Assembly (NCBI RefSeq): GCF_016862315.1
Contig: NZ_BOMS01000104.1
Coordinates: forward strand, 1-64,000
DNA: 64,000 bases
Source of the DNA: Actinoplanes palleronii
GTDB taxonomy: Bacteria > Actinomycetota > Actinomycetes > Mycobacteriales > Micromonosporaceae
Direction: 5' to 3'
Notes under the pieces: generated by a model
What the model was told of the DNA's origin: nothing
The model's input: the letters and a program-made list of their open reading frames with translations, nothing else
Database searches by the model: none
Translations under genes and position numbers: made by a program
Shown here: in pieces, positions 35,342 through 44,469 of the stretch
Layout of the letters: every line of letters starts with the position of its first letter
Numbering within the stretch: position 1 is the first letter of the stretch

Positions 35342-35475
35342 GGGGAGAACGTAGATCGTGGCGCATCGTCCGAGTGGTCCGGCGCACCGACCCGGACGGG
35401 GGACCCCGGACGGTGGTGGCGTACAGCCAAGTCACAGACGGCTCACCGGTTCGGGACAATTTTCCGAGCGAAGTT

Positions 35476-36366
35476 ATGGACATGACCGAGCTGCTGAACC
35501 GCCGCCCCGCTGACGACCACTACGCCGCCTACCCGGTGTTCCCGCCGGCCCACCACATCCCGCCGATGATGGTCGAGACGCCGCGCGACCCGCGGTGGAA
35601 GCGCCGGATCGCCGGTGGCGCCGCAGTCCTGGTGCTGGTCGGCGGGGGTGGCAGCGCCGGCGCGTTCCTGACCGAGCGGTACCGCGACGGTGGCGCGGCG
35701 TCCGCCACCAGCAGCGCGGCCGGCACCACGATCGCCTCGACCACGGTCACCGAGGACACCGACCTGGCCCCGATCGTCGCGAAGGTGCAGGCCAGCGTCG
35801 TGACCGTGCTCGTCGACGGTGCCCGGGAGTCGTCGCTCGGCTCCGGGGTGGTGCTCAGCGAGGACGGCCTGATCCTCACCAACAACCACGTGATCTCGTC
35901 GAACGGCACGGTCAGCGTGCGGCTCTCCACCGGCAGCACGGTGCCGGCCAAGGTGGTCGCCGCGGACGCCACCCACGACCTGGCGCTGGTCCAGGCGACC
36001 GGGCTGAGCGGGCTGACCCCGGTCACGTTCGGCACCGACGACTCGGTCGCGGTGGGCGACACGGTGCTGGCGTTCGGCGCGCCGCTCGGGTTGGAGGGCA
36101 CCGTCACCTCGGGCATCGTGTCCGCTCTCGATCGCAGCCTGGACACCGGGGACGAGAAGCTCAGCGGGCTGCTGCAGACCGACGCCGCGATCAACCAGGG
36201 CAATTCCGGCGGCGCGCTGGTGGACATGTCCGGCCGGGTGGTCGGGATCAACGTGGCCATCGCCACCTCCGGGGACAGCACCGGGAGTGTGGGCCTCGGC
36301 TTCGCGATCCCGGCCGGCACGGTGACCGGTGTGGTCACCCAGCTGGAAGCGCAGATCGCGAGCTGA
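35476..36366 (+). CDS. HtrA-like trypsin-family serine protease, membrane-anchored, no PDZ
   Basis: 296 residues. A cytoplasmic N-terminus of about 45 residues, one transmembrane helix (RRIAGGAAVLVLVGGGGSAG), then an extracytoplasmic S1C protease domain. Triad: His in LTNNHVIS, Asp in THDLALVQ, Ser in INQGNSGGALVD. The chain ends directly after the protease domain, so the PDZ domain of DegP/HtrA is missing. ATG at 35476 (a second at 35482). Probable envelope-stress protease. Its last 32 bases overlap the 3' end of the convergent FAD monooxygenase gene. Confidence 0.9.
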   Translation: MDMTELLNRRPADDHYAAYPVFPPAHHIPPMMVETPRDPRWKRRIAGGAAVLVLVGGGGSAGAFLTERYRDGGAASATSSAAGTTIASTTVTEDTDLAPIVAKVQASVVTVLVDGARESSLGSGVVLSEDGLILTNNHVISSNGTVSVRLSTGSTVPAKVVAADATHDLALVQATGLSGLTPVTFGTDDSVAVGDTVLAFGAPLGLEGTVTSGIVSALDRSLDTGDEKLSGLLQTDAAINQGNSGGALVDMSGRVVGINVAIATSGDSTGSVGLGFAIPAGTVTGVVTQLEAQIAS

Positions 36367-37837
36367 CCGGGTCAGGGTCGCCGAACCAGCGCCGGAGCGC
36401 GGCGCGCAATGACGAGGTGTCCGGTGTGGTCGCTTCGCTCGACCAGGCCACGTAGTTGTCCGGCCGGACCAGCATGGCGGTTCCCGCCGGCAGCGGTGTG
36501 GTGGTCACCAGATCGACCCGGTCCCGCCACGGCGCGACAACCGGAGCGAGCGTGCCGGTGGTGTCGACGAGCAACGGCCGTCCACTGTGGGTCAGCGAAC
36601 CCAGGTCGGGTGCGAAGTCTCCGACACCGTCGTACCGGAAATCAGTGCCGGCGATGAGCGCGGCCAGACGCCGGACCACCTCCGGTTCCTCCAAGATCTC
36701 GCTGAAGAGCGCGCGCAGCGCGGTCACCGCCGGACCCGGGCCGGCCAGCAACGCCTGCGCCTGGGTGTGCATGACGACCCGTTCGGCCACCGGCCGGCGC
36801 TCCGACTCGTAGGTGTCCAGCAGCCCGTCCGGCGCCCAGCCGCGCACCTCGGCGGCGAGCTTCCAGCCCAGGTTGATCGCGTCCTGCAGGCCCAGGTTGA
36901 GGCCAGGCCCGCCCATCGCGGAGTGCACGTGGGCGGCGTCGCCGAGCAGCACGACCCGGCCCCGGCGATAGCGGTCGGCGATCCGGGTGTTGCCGCCGGA
37001 CAATCGGCGCAGCACCTGCGGACCCGGGCCGGTCGGCGGCAGCAGCGGCACGTCGGCGCCGAGCACGTAACCCACCGTTTCGAGCACCTCGGGCAGCGTC
37101 ACCGGATCGTCGCCGGCCGGCCGCGCGGTGGTGCTCGCGGTGATCAGATTCCGCCCGTCCGGGAACGGCGCGAAGGCGACCAGACCGCGTTCGGTGCGGT
37201 GGTGCTGGAACGGCGGGACCGTGCCGTAGCCGGGGACGACCAGGCCACCGGTCCGCGGATCGCGGAACTCGGCGGGGACGTCGACCGTGGCGGTGCGGGA
37301 AACCGACTGGTCCTCGGTGATGCCGGGGAACGCGAAGCCGGACAGCTTGCGGGTCCGGCTGCGACCCCCGTCCGCCGCGACCAGGTGACGCGCCTCGATC
37401 CGGTAGGCGCCGTCCGGGCCGGTCACCTCGGCGACCACCCGATCGTCCTTCTGATCGAGAGCGGTCAGCTGGTGTCCACTGCGGATCTCGACCCCGAGTT
37501 CGGCGGCGCGTTCGGCGAGCATCGCCTCGATCTTCTGCTGCGGGACCAGGAGCAGATGCAGCGGGTTGTCGGGGATCTCGGCAAGCGACAGCGGGAACGC
37601 GCCGAAGATGTGGCCGGGTGCCGGCTCCGGCGCATCCGGGCGGCCGGTCAGCCGTTCGTGCAGGCCGCGCCGGTGCAGCATCGGGACGACCTGGCCGACC
37701 AGGCCGTTCGCGCGCTGCTCGGTGGACGGCCCGGTGCGGAGTTCCAGCACGATCGGGGTGACTCCGGCCAGGGCGAGTTCGCAGGCGAGCATGAGTCCGT
37801 TGGGTCCCGCTCCGACGATGACAACCTCAAAAATCAT
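36335..37837 (-). CDS. FAD-dependent aromatic monooxygenase
   Basis: 500 residues, single-component flavoprotein hydroxylase type (RdmE/PgaE/Rox-like). N-terminal FAD fingerprint VVIVGAGPNGLMLACELALA, middle ADGGRSRTRKLSG, and second FAD motif VVLLGDAAHVHSAMGGPGLN followed by GLQDAINLGWKLA. ATG at 37837 has GGGGG about 8 bases upstream; the longer ORF to 37903 adds an unrelated Cys-rich tail. A TetR regulator lies upstream on the same strand, as in many xenobiotic or antibiotic-modifying oxygenase pairs. Its end overlaps the protease gene by 32 bases. Confidence 0.92.
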   Translation of the reverse strand: MIFEVVIVGAGPNGLMLACELALAGVTPIVLELRTGPSTEQRANGLVGQVVPMLHRRGLHERLTGRPDAPEPAPGHIFGAFPLSLAEIPDNPLHLLLVPQQKIEAMLAERAAELGVEIRSGHQLTALDQKDDRVVAEVTGPDGAYRIEARHLVAADGGRSRTRKLSGFAFPGITEDQSVSRTATVDVPAEFRDPRTGGLVVPGYGTVPPFQHHRTERGLVAFAPFPDGRNLITASTTARPAGDDPVTLPEVLETVGYVLGADVPLLPPTGPGPQVLRRLSGGNTRIADRYRRGRVVLLGDAAHVHSAMGGPGLNLGLQDAINLGWKLAAEVRGWAPDGLLDTYESERRPVAERVVMHTQAQALLAGPGPAVTALRALFSEILEEPEVVRRLAALIAGTDFRYDGVGDFAPDLGSLTHSGRPLLVDTTGTLAPVVAPWRDRVDLVTTTPLPAGTAMLVRPDNYVAWSSEATTPDTSSLRAALRRWFGDPDPVSSRSALPAG

Positions 37838-37921
37838 GACAAAACCCCCAATTTTGTACGACGAAAAGCACCGATTGTCGTGCTCGTGACATCCGCAGCT
37901 CAAGGGCTGGGGCGTGCCGAG

Positions 37922-38038
37922 GGCGGCCGTGCCGGCCGGCGGCGGCCGGCGTGCGTGGATCCGGCGGTCGTGCGGTTCAGCGGCCGGTGGGTGTGGGTGG
38001 ATCCGGCGGTCGTGCCGGTCGGCAGCGGCCGGTGGGTG
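37922..38038. repeat. ~42-bp tandem repeat between tetR and monooxygenase
   Basis: Two good units (37955-37996 and 37997-38038, both beginning GTGGATCCGGCGGTCGTG) and a degenerate partial one before them (37922-37954). The repeat ends about 12 bases from the tetR stop and would lie in the 5' leader of the monooxygenase transcript or in the tetR 3' UTR. Confidence 0.8.
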
Positions 38039-38050
38039 TCGGTTCGGCGG

Positions 38051-38665
38051 TCAGGGCTGGGGTAGGCCGGCCCGGAGCTGGCCCAGCGCCTCGACCAGCA
38101 GCTCCGGAACCGAGTCGCGGCCGAGACCGGTCCCGCTCAGCCAGTGCGCGACCACCGCGTCGTTGGCCGCCAGCAGCGCCGCCGCGACCAGCTTCGGATA
38201 GAGATCCCGGTCCACGTCGAGGCCGGTCCGGTCGGCGACCGCGGCCCCGATCGCGTGTGTCGCGTCCGCCCCGCCGCGCAGGATCTCGGCCTGCAGCGCC
38301 GGCACCGCCATCATCCGCCGCAGCCCGGCGGCCCAGCTGTCGTGATCCGGCTCCGGGTGGGCCAGGACCTCGGGCCCCGGCGCGAACTGCTCCAGCACCG
38401 CCTGGGTGATCGCGTCCCACAGCGGCTCGCCGGCCGGGCGGGCGCGCAGCGAGTCGGCGACCGCGAAGCAGCGGTCCCGGTGCCGGGCCGCGACCGCCTC
38501 GGCCTTGCTGGAGAAGTAGTTGTTGTAGGTGCGCGGGGACACCCCGGCGGCCGCCGCGATGTCCTCCACCAGCACGCGGTCATAACCGCGCTCGACGACG
38601 AGCCGGATCGCCGCCCAGCTCAGCGCCGTCCGGGTGGCCTGCTTCTTGGTCTCCCGGAGTCCCAT
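38051..38665 (-). CDS. TetR-family transcriptional regulator
   Basis: 204 residues. N-terminal HTH: TRTALSWAAIRLVVERGYDR followed by VLVEDIAAAAGVSPRTYNNYF. A variable helical ligand-binding domain follows, with an acyl-like AMVPAL region replaced by RRMMAVPALQAEILR typical of the TetR_C MftR-like group. ATG at 38665; the upstream extension to 38713 crosses a hairpin and is not used. Probably controls itself and the downstream FAD monooxygenase, possibly also the ABC exporter upstream. Confidence 0.93.
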   Translation of the reverse strand: MGLRETKKQATRTALSWAAIRLVVERGYDRVLVEDIAAAAGVSPRTYNNYFSSKAEAVAARHRDRCFAVADSLRARPAGEPLWDAITQAVLEQFAPGPEVLAHPEPDHDSWAAGLRRMMAVPALQAEILRGGADATHAIGAAVADRTGLDVDRDLYPKLVAAALLAANDAVVAHWLSGTGLGRDSVPELLVEALGQLRAGLPQP

Positions 38666-38681
38666 GTGGACCAGGTTAACA

Positions 38682-38721
38682 AAAACTGCGCGCCACGCAA
38701 AGGTGCGTGACACGCAGTTTT
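38682..38721 (-). terminator. intrinsic terminator of the ABC exporter, possible tetR operator
   Basis: A 40-base two-layer palindrome centred at 38701.5: outer arms AAAACTGCG and CGCAGTTTT, inner arms CACGCA and TGCGTG around AAGG. Read on the minus strand it begins 13 bases past the exporter stop and is followed by a TTTTTGTT run, the form of a classic intrinsic terminator. It is also 17 bases upstream of the tetR start, so it could double as a TetR operator. Confidence 0.8.
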
Positions 38722-38733
38722 CTCAGCTTGCCC

Positions 38734-41700
38734 TCAGCCGGCCAGGTGACCCCAGCGCGACTCCAGCTCCGGCCAGGTGCCCTGGTCCTCGGCCTTGCCG
38801 CCGATCAGGATCACCACCCGGTCGGCCTGAGCCAGCGCCGCCCGCTTCGACGTGGACCCGACCACCGTCACCCCGTGGCTGCGCAGCGCCCGCCACAGCT
38901 CCAGCTCGGTCGTCACGTCCAGCGCGGACGACACGTCGTCGGCGATCAGCAGCTCGGTACGCGGTGCCAGTGCCCGGGCCAGCGCCAGCCGTTGCAGCTG
39001 ACCGCCGGAGAGCCGGGTGCCCTTGTGCCCGATCAGCAGCTGCATGCCACCGCCGGCCGCGGACAGGTCGTGCTCCAGCTGGGCGACCGACACCGCGTCG
39101 GCCGCGTCCACCTCGTGCCCGAGCCGGATGTTGTCGGCCACCGTCCCGGACAGCACCCGGGGCAGTTGGGCGACGTACCCGACCTGGTTGGGCCGCAGGA
39201 ACAGCTCCGGGTCGCGGACCGGCTCGCCGTTCCAGCACAGATCGCCGGTGTGGTGCACGATCCCGGCCAGGGCGCGCAGCAGCGACGACTTGCCCGAGCC
39301 GACCGGCCCGACCACCAGCACGAGCTGGCCGCGCTCGACGGTCAGGTCGACGTCGCGGACACCCTGGGCGCCGTTCTCGTGCACCGCGCTGAACCCGCGC
39401 AGCTGCAGCGTGCGCAGCGGATTGCGCGGCGCCACCGGCGGTGCCGCCGCGGTGCCGGCCGAGATGTCCACCCCGGGCACGTCGGACGAGTACGCCGACA
39501 CACCGGCCATGGCCACCGTCCGGTTCGTCCACACCCGAGCCGACGGGAAATGCGACACCAGCGACGCCGTGGTCCACGCGAACCACCGCGCCGACCCGAG
39601 CGTCGCGACCGCGACCAGGGTCGCCGCCGCGCTGAGCCGATCGGACAGGTAGAGCGACCAGACCGCGATCGGCAGCAGCCCGCTGGCGATCGACGGGGTG
39701 GACCGCGCCCACACCTGGATCGCGATCTCCCGCCACTGCAGGTCGCTGCGTTTCGCGTCGAGCCCGGCCAGGTGGCTCAGCACCGGCTCGGTCGCGCCGG
39801 CCAGCTTCACCGTGCGCGCCGCCGACAGCGACGACACCAGCGCGGTCGCGAACGCCGCGCGGGCCAGCACGGTCCGCCGGGCGGCCCGCTCCAGCCGCGG
39901 CCCGAACAGGGTCGCGGCCAGCCCGGACACCAGCATGGTGCCGAGGAAGAACATCGCCGGCACCAGCGACTGCGAGGTCAGCGTCATCGCCACCATGGCG
40001 ATCAGCGCGACGCCGTTGTCGATCAGGTTGTCGGCGAGCTGGACCACCCGTTCGGTGTCGCCACCCTGGGCGACCACCTCGGCCGGGGTGTGCTTGCTGA
40101 CCCGGCGCGGGCCGATCTGGCCGTGCACCAGGCGCAGGCTGATCCGCAGCATCTGCCGGACCCACCACTCCGGGAACCAGGCGCCGGTGAAGTACAGCGA
40201 CGGGATCATCGCGATCAGGGCGGCGGCGATCCCGATGGCCGGCAGCACCGGGTCGCCGACGCCGTCGACCACGTTCGCCCACAGCGCCGGTAGCACCGCG
40301 CCGTCCAGTCCGAGCAGGACCATCAGCACGAACAGGGCGACCGCGCCGAGGCCGTACCGGGCGTCGTTGGTGGCCAGCCGGGCGATCTCGCGCATCGTCC
40401 GGGTCGGCGGTTCGGCCGGCAGCGGCGGCGGCTCCACGGTGGGCAGCGGATTGCCCAGCGAGTCCGGGCCGAGCTCGAGGCGGGCCGCGGTGTCCCAGTC
40501 GTGCGGCTCCTCGACCAGCGTCGCGCCGCCGGCCGGCAGGACCGGCGCGGGGACGGCGAGCTCGCTGCTCGCCATCAGCTCGGCGAACCGGCGGGACTCG
40601 CGCAGCGGGCCGGCCTCCAGCACCTCGCCGTCGGCGAGGACCACGACCTCGTCGCAGCGCTGCACCGAGGAGAGCCGGTGCGCCACGATCACGCCGATCC
40701 GGCCCTGCAGCAGCCGGTCGGTGGCCCGCTGCACCCAGGACTCGGTGACCGGGTCCATCCGGGCGGTCGCCTCGTCCAGGATCACCACCTGCGGGTCCCG
40801 GACCAGGATCCGGGCGAACGCCACCAGTTGCTCCTGCCCGGCGGAGAGCTTGTAGCCGCCCTCCCCGAGCAGGGTGTCGACACCGTCCGGCAGGCCGCTC
40901 ACCCAGGTGGTGAGGCCCAGCTCCTCGAGCGCGGCACCGGCCCGGGGCAGCAGCTCCCGGTCGAACAGCGCGATGTTCTCGGCCAGCGTGCCGGCCAGGA
41001 TCTCGGTGCGCTGCGGCACGATCGCGGTCCACCGGCGCAGCCTGTCGACCGCGACGCCGTTGATGTCGTGCCCGCCCAGGAAGACCGTGCCGGCCGGCAC
41101 GTCCACGGCCCGGGTCAGCACCTTGGCCAGGGTGGACTTGCCGGAGCCGGTACGCCCGATCAGCGCGTACGAACGGCCCCGGGCGAAGGTGAGGCTCACC
41201 CCGCGCAGGGCCGCCGGCCGGCCACTGTCGGCCTCGCCGTACCGGAAGGTCAGGTCTCTGACCTCCAGGTCGCCGTCGACCGGTGGCTCACCCTCGGAGG
41301 GTTCCTGGGCGACCGCGCTGAGCATCTGCACCCGGCTCCAGGCGCCGAGCGCGTTCTGCAGCTCGGGGACCATCCGGGTGACCTGCTCCAGGGTGCCGCC
41401 GAACCCGAGCGCGAGCAGCCAGACGCCGGTCAGCCGGGCACCGTCGATGTGCCCCGAGGCCAAAGCCCATGCGCCGACCACGACGAGGGAGGCGATCAGC
41501 GTCCGGGTGATGGCCCCGGCCCACATGGTCACCTTGGACGACGCGCGCCAGACCCGGCGGCCCCGGGCCAGCACCTCGCGGGCCCGGTCGGCGTAGAGGC
41601 TCTGCACGTACGGCGCGGCCAGGCTGGTGCGGACGTCGTCCTGCCCGTGGATCGCCTCCTCCATCACGGCGGCCAGGTCGGACCAGGCCTCCTCCTCGGC

Positions 41701-42222
41701 GATGCGCACCGGGGAGATCCGCTGGATCGGCTTGTTCATGGTCAGGAAGATCAGCACCGCGACCACGACCATCGCGACACCGGCCGGCCACCAGACCAGG
41801 AACGCGGTGCCGATCGAGAGCGTGGCCACCGCGAGCGACTGGAGCAGCCGCACGCCGCTGCCGCGCAGCTCCGAGCCGACCTGGTAGACGTCCGAGTCGA
41901 TCCGGTCGAGCAGCTCGCCGACCGGGGTGTTCTCCAGGGTGGGGATGTCCTGTCCGAACGCGACCCGGTTCAGGCCGCGGCGGACCCGGGCCGCCCAGTC
42001 GGCGGTCAGCCGGGCGGCGACCAGGCCCACGAAGACGTCGCTGAGCACCGCCGCGCCGAGTGCGCCGGCCAGCACCGCGAACAGCGTCCCGGACCGGTCG
42101 ACGAGCACCGGCCCGGCGAGCGCCAGGGCGGCGGCCGACCCGGCCGCGCCGAGCACGATGAGCAGCGCGGCCAGCGCCGTGCGACTTCGGGAGGTGGCCC
42201 ACAGGTCGCGTAACAGACGCAT
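38734..42222 (-). CDS. fused multidrug-type ABC exporter (TMD-NBD-TMD-NBD)
   Basis: 1162 residues, two half-transporters fused in one chain. NBD1 (Walker A GRTGSGKST around residue 355) is complete: signature LSAGQEQLVAFARIL, Walker B VVILDEATARMDP with catalytic Glu, and switch His in VIVAHRLSS. NBD2 (Walker A GPVGSGKSS near residue 970) has signature LSGGQLQRLALARAL but Walker B LLIADDVSSALD, with Asp for the catalytic Glu, and VTVVGSTSKRA, with no switch His. One site is therefore probably degenerate, as in heterodimeric ABC exporters. ATG at 42222 with GAGGA upstream. Likely exports drugs, lipids or peptides. Confidence 0.93.
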   Translation of the reverse strand: MRLLRDLWATSRSRTALAALLIVLGAAGSAAALALAGPVLVDRSGTLFAVLAGALGAAVLSDVFVGLVAARLTADWAARVRRGLNRVAFGQDIPTLENTPVGELLDRIDSDVYQVGSELRGSGVRLLQSLAVATLSIGTAFLVWWPAGVAMVVVAVLIFLTMNKPIQRISPVRIAEEEAWSDLAAVMEEAIHGQDDVRTSLAAPYVQSLYADRAREVLARGRRVWRASSKVTMWAGAITRTLIASLVVVGAWALASGHIDGARLTGVWLLALGFGGTLEQVTRMVPELQNALGAWSRVQMLSAVAQEPSEGEPPVDGDLEVRDLTFRYGEADSGRPAALRGVSLTFARGRSYALIGRTGSGKSTLAKVLTRAVDVPAGTVFLGGHDINGVAVDRLRRWTAIVPQRTEILAGTLAENIALFDRELLPRAGAALEELGLTTWVSGLPDGVDTLLGEGGYKLSAGQEQLVAFARILVRDPQVVILDEATARMDPVTESWVQRATDRLLQGRIGVIVAHRLSSVQRCDEVVVLADGEVLEAGPLRESRRFAELMASSELAVPAPVLPAGGATLVEEPHDWDTAARLELGPDSLGNPLPTVEPPPLPAEPPTRTMREIARLATNDARYGLGAVALFVLMVLLGLDGAVLPALWANVVDGVGDPVLPAIGIAAALIAMIPSLYFTGAWFPEWWVRQMLRISLRLVHGQIGPRRVSKHTPAEVVAQGGDTERVVQLADNLIDNGVALIAMVAMTLTSQSLVPAMFFLGTMLVSGLAATLFGPRLERAARRTVLARAAFATALVSSLSAARTVKLAGATEPVLSHLAGLDAKRSDLQWREIAIQVWARSTPSIASGLLPIAVWSLYLSDRLSAAATLVAVATLGSARWFAWTTASLVSHFPSARVWTNRTVAMAGVSAYSSDVPGVDISAGTAAAPPVAPRNPLRTLQLRGFSAVHENGAQGVRDVDLTVERGQLVLVVGPVGSGKSSLLRALAGIVHHTGDLCWNGEPVRDPELFLRPNQVGYVAQLPRVLSGTVADNIRLGHEVDAADAVSVAQLEHDLSAAGGGMQLLIGHKGTRLSGGQLQRLALARALAPRTELLIADDVSSALDVTTELELWRALRSHGVTVVGSTSKRAALAQADRVVILIGGKAEDQGTWPELESRWGHLAG

Positions 42223-42364
42223 GCGTTGTCCTCAGGACGTTGGAAAGGAGGCGGTGCCCCCATCCTGCGCGGCCCGGCAAGCCGCGCTCAACCGGTTTAT
42301 TCCCGGCATCCCGCCCACCCCGGGGCGCGCCCACCCCGAGGTGATCATGGTCTCTGCCGTGTCA

Positions 42365-42421
42365 CCGGCCGACTCTCTGGGGCGTCTCACGAGGAGTGAG
42401 ACACCCCAGAGAGCCAGCCCG
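42365..42421. repeat. dispersed hairpin repeat, copy 7
   Basis: CTCTCTGGGGCGTCTCAC and GTGAGACACCCCAGAGAG form a long stem around GAGGA, flanked by CCGGCC and GCCAGCCC remnants of the outer arms. It starts 14 bases beyond the metallophosphoesterase stop (minus strand), so it probably terminates that transcript. Confidence 0.85.
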
Positions 42422-42434
42422 CGACCCCGGCCGG

Positions 42435-43631
42435 TCAGGCCGCGGTGCGCAGGGTCAGCAGGGTGATCTCGCTGGGGGCGAAGATACGGAACGGCGGGCC
42501 CCAGAAGCCGGTGCCCCGGCTGGTGTACATCTGTGTCCGCTCGGAGTGTCGGGACAGGCCTTGCAGCACCGGCTGGTCGGTGCGGACCAGGTAGTGGAAC
42601 GGCCACATCTGGCCGCCGTGGGTGTGCCCGGAGAGCTGCAGGTCGATGCCGTGCGCGACCGCGCCGGTGACCTGCTGCGGCTGGTGGGCCAGCAGCAGCA
42701 CCGGCAGCGCCGGGTCGGCGCCGGCCAGGGCGGCCTCGTGGTCCATGTGGTGGCCGGGCACGCCGGAGCCGGCCGCGGTGCGGTCGTCGACACCGGCCAC
42801 GACCAGCGAGTCGTCGCCGCGGGAGACGACCAGGTGGCGGTTGTGCAGGGCGTCCCAGCCGAGCGAGGACATGTGCTCGACCCAGCCCTGCGCGCCGCTC
42901 ATGTACTCGTGGTTGCCGGTCACGTAGACCCGGGCCAGCTTCGCGCGGATGTCGCCGAGCGGTGCGGCCATCGCGCGGCGCTGGTGCACCTCGCCGTCGG
43001 CGATGTCGCCGGTGTGCGCCACGATGTCCGCGTCCAGCGAGTTGATCACCTCGGTGACGCCCTGGGACCAGCGGGCCCGGTCGATCGGGCCGTAGTGGGT
43101 GTCGGTGATCAGCACGACCTTGAGGCCGTCGAGCGCGGCGCCGAGCCGGGGGATGACCACGTCGACCCGGCGGACCCGGGACACCCGCATCGCCTCGGTG
43201 TAGCCCCAGATCAGCAGGACCACCGAGATCACCAGGACGGCCGCGGCGACGATCCGGGACCGGGCCGGGCCGTCGACCCCGGCCGCGAGCAGCACCAGGC
43301 CGGCCAGCTGGCCGAGCACCGACCAGGTGAACAGCACCCAGACCACGCCGAGGGTGGTGTCGGCGATCCGCGCGGACACGTCGTCGTGGCGGCCGTGACC
43401 GCGGAACATCAGCACGGGGAAGGCCGCCGCGGCCAGCACGAACAGGACCGTGCCCGCGACGAACACCGGTGCCGGCCAGGCGTTGCCCGACCAGACCAGC
43501 GTCGCCCACGGCACGCCGAACAGCAGCACGATCACCGCGACCAGGATCCCCAGGAACCGGCCACCCGGGCCACGCCGTCGTCGCGGCTGCGCCGCGACCT
43601 CCGCCTCATCCACCGACATGTCCGCAAGCAT
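42435..43631 (-). CDS. membrane-anchored metallophosphoesterase
   Basis: 398 residues. About four N-terminal transmembrane helices (for example FLGILVAVIVLLFGVPWATL), then a calcineurin-type phosphoesterase domain: ITDTHYGP, HTGDIADG, VTGNHEYM, LLLAHQP and LSGHTHGGQMWPF supply the dinuclear metal ligands. YkuE/UDP-diacylglucosamine-hydrolase-like; related proteins act on phospholipid or nucleotide-sugar phosphoesters, but the substrate is not predictable here. ATG at 43631 or 43619. Hairpin repeat copy 7 follows its stop. Confidence 0.92.
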   Translation of the reverse strand: MLADMSVDEAEVAAQPRRRRGPGGRFLGILVAVIVLLFGVPWATLVWSGNAWPAPVFVAGTVLFVLAAAAFPVLMFRGHGRHDDVSARIADTTLGVVWVLFTWSVLGQLAGLVLLAAGVDGPARSRIVAAAVLVISVVLLIWGYTEAMRVSRVRRVDVVIPRLGAALDGLKVVLITDTHYGPIDRARWSQGVTEVINSLDADIVAHTGDIADGEVHQRRAMAAPLGDIRAKLARVYVTGNHEYMSGAQGWVEHMSSLGWDALHNRHLVVSRGDDSLVVAGVDDRTAAGSGVPGHHMDHEAALAGADPALPVLLLAHQPQQVTGAVAHGIDLQLSGHTHGGQMWPFHYLVRTDQPVLQGLSRHSERTQMYTSRGTGFWGPPFRIFAPSEITLLTLRTAA

Positions 43632-43676
43632 GCCACTGTGAAAACCATTCCGGTACGGCGGTGACTCGAAACTCAG

Positions 43677-44333
43677 TCACAACAGCGCCGACGGCACCAG
43701 CAGGTCCGCCCGTTCCCGGGTCGTGGCGATCAGTGCGGCGTTCCGCTCGTCGGTGCCGGTCGCCCAGGCCAGCGCGTCGGCCGGTGACTTGCCGAACCGC
43801 TCGTGCCGGGCGACCAACCGGCGCAGTCGCTCGGCCGGGTCGAGGTCGGTGTACCAGACCTCGCTGAACACCCCGCCCAGCCCGGCCCACCGCCCGTCCG
43901 GCAGCAGCAGGTAGTTCCCCTCGGTGATCACCAGGCGGGCCGTCCGGGCCACCCCGATGGCGCCGGCGATCGGCTGCTCGAGGACCCGTTCGAAGCCCGG
44001 GGCGTAGACCATCTCGTCCTGGTCGGCGAGCAGCCGGCGCAGCAGCGACGCGTACCCCCAGGCGTCGAACGTCTCCGGCGCGCCCTTGCGGTCGCGCAGC
44101 CCGAGCCGGTCCAGCTCGACGTCGGCCAGGTGGTAGCCGTCCATCGGCACGTGCGCCACCCAGCTCCCGGCGGCCAGGCCGTCCGGTGGCGCCGGCGCGA
44201 GGGCCGCCAGCAGCGACTCGGCCAGGGTGGTCTTGCCGGCGCCGGGCGGCCCGGCGATGCCCAGCACCGCACGGCGGCCGCCGGCGACCAGCGCCCGGGC
44301 CCGATTCACCAGTTCGGGGAACGTGCACGTCAT
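43677..44333 (-). CDS. P-loop nucleoside/nucleotide kinase family protein
   Basis: 218 residues. P-loop GIAGPPGAGKTTLAE near residue 25-38, substrate section VPMDGYHLADVELDRLGLRD and lid residues in DPAERLRRLVARHERFGKSP match the uridine kinase/phosphoribulokinase-like family (YFH7/fructose-transport-protein-like homologs). It phosphorylates an unidentified nucleoside, sugar or cofactor precursor. ATG at 44333. Located between the metallophosphoesterase and a divergent secreted protein. Confidence 0.87.
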   Translation of the reverse strand: MTCTFPELVNRARALVAGGRRAVLGIAGPPGAGKTTLAESLLAALAPAPPDGLAAGSWVAHVPMDGYHLADVELDRLGLRDRKGAPETFDAWGYASLLRRLLADQDEMVYAPGFERVLEQPIAGAIGVARTARLVITEGNYLLLPDGRWAGLGGVFSEVWYTDLDPAERLRRLVARHERFGKSPADALAWATGTDERNAALIATTRERADLLVPSALL

Positions 44334-44469
44334 AGGGCCGACCGTAGCGTCACCTGGCCGGTGGTCGGATCAAGGACTCCCGGGGCCGGCGGACCGTTCG
44401 GGCCATGTGGCTCGTGGGCGCCGGTGCGGAAACCTGGCGAAGTCCGACATGACTACCGGGAGGAATCAG

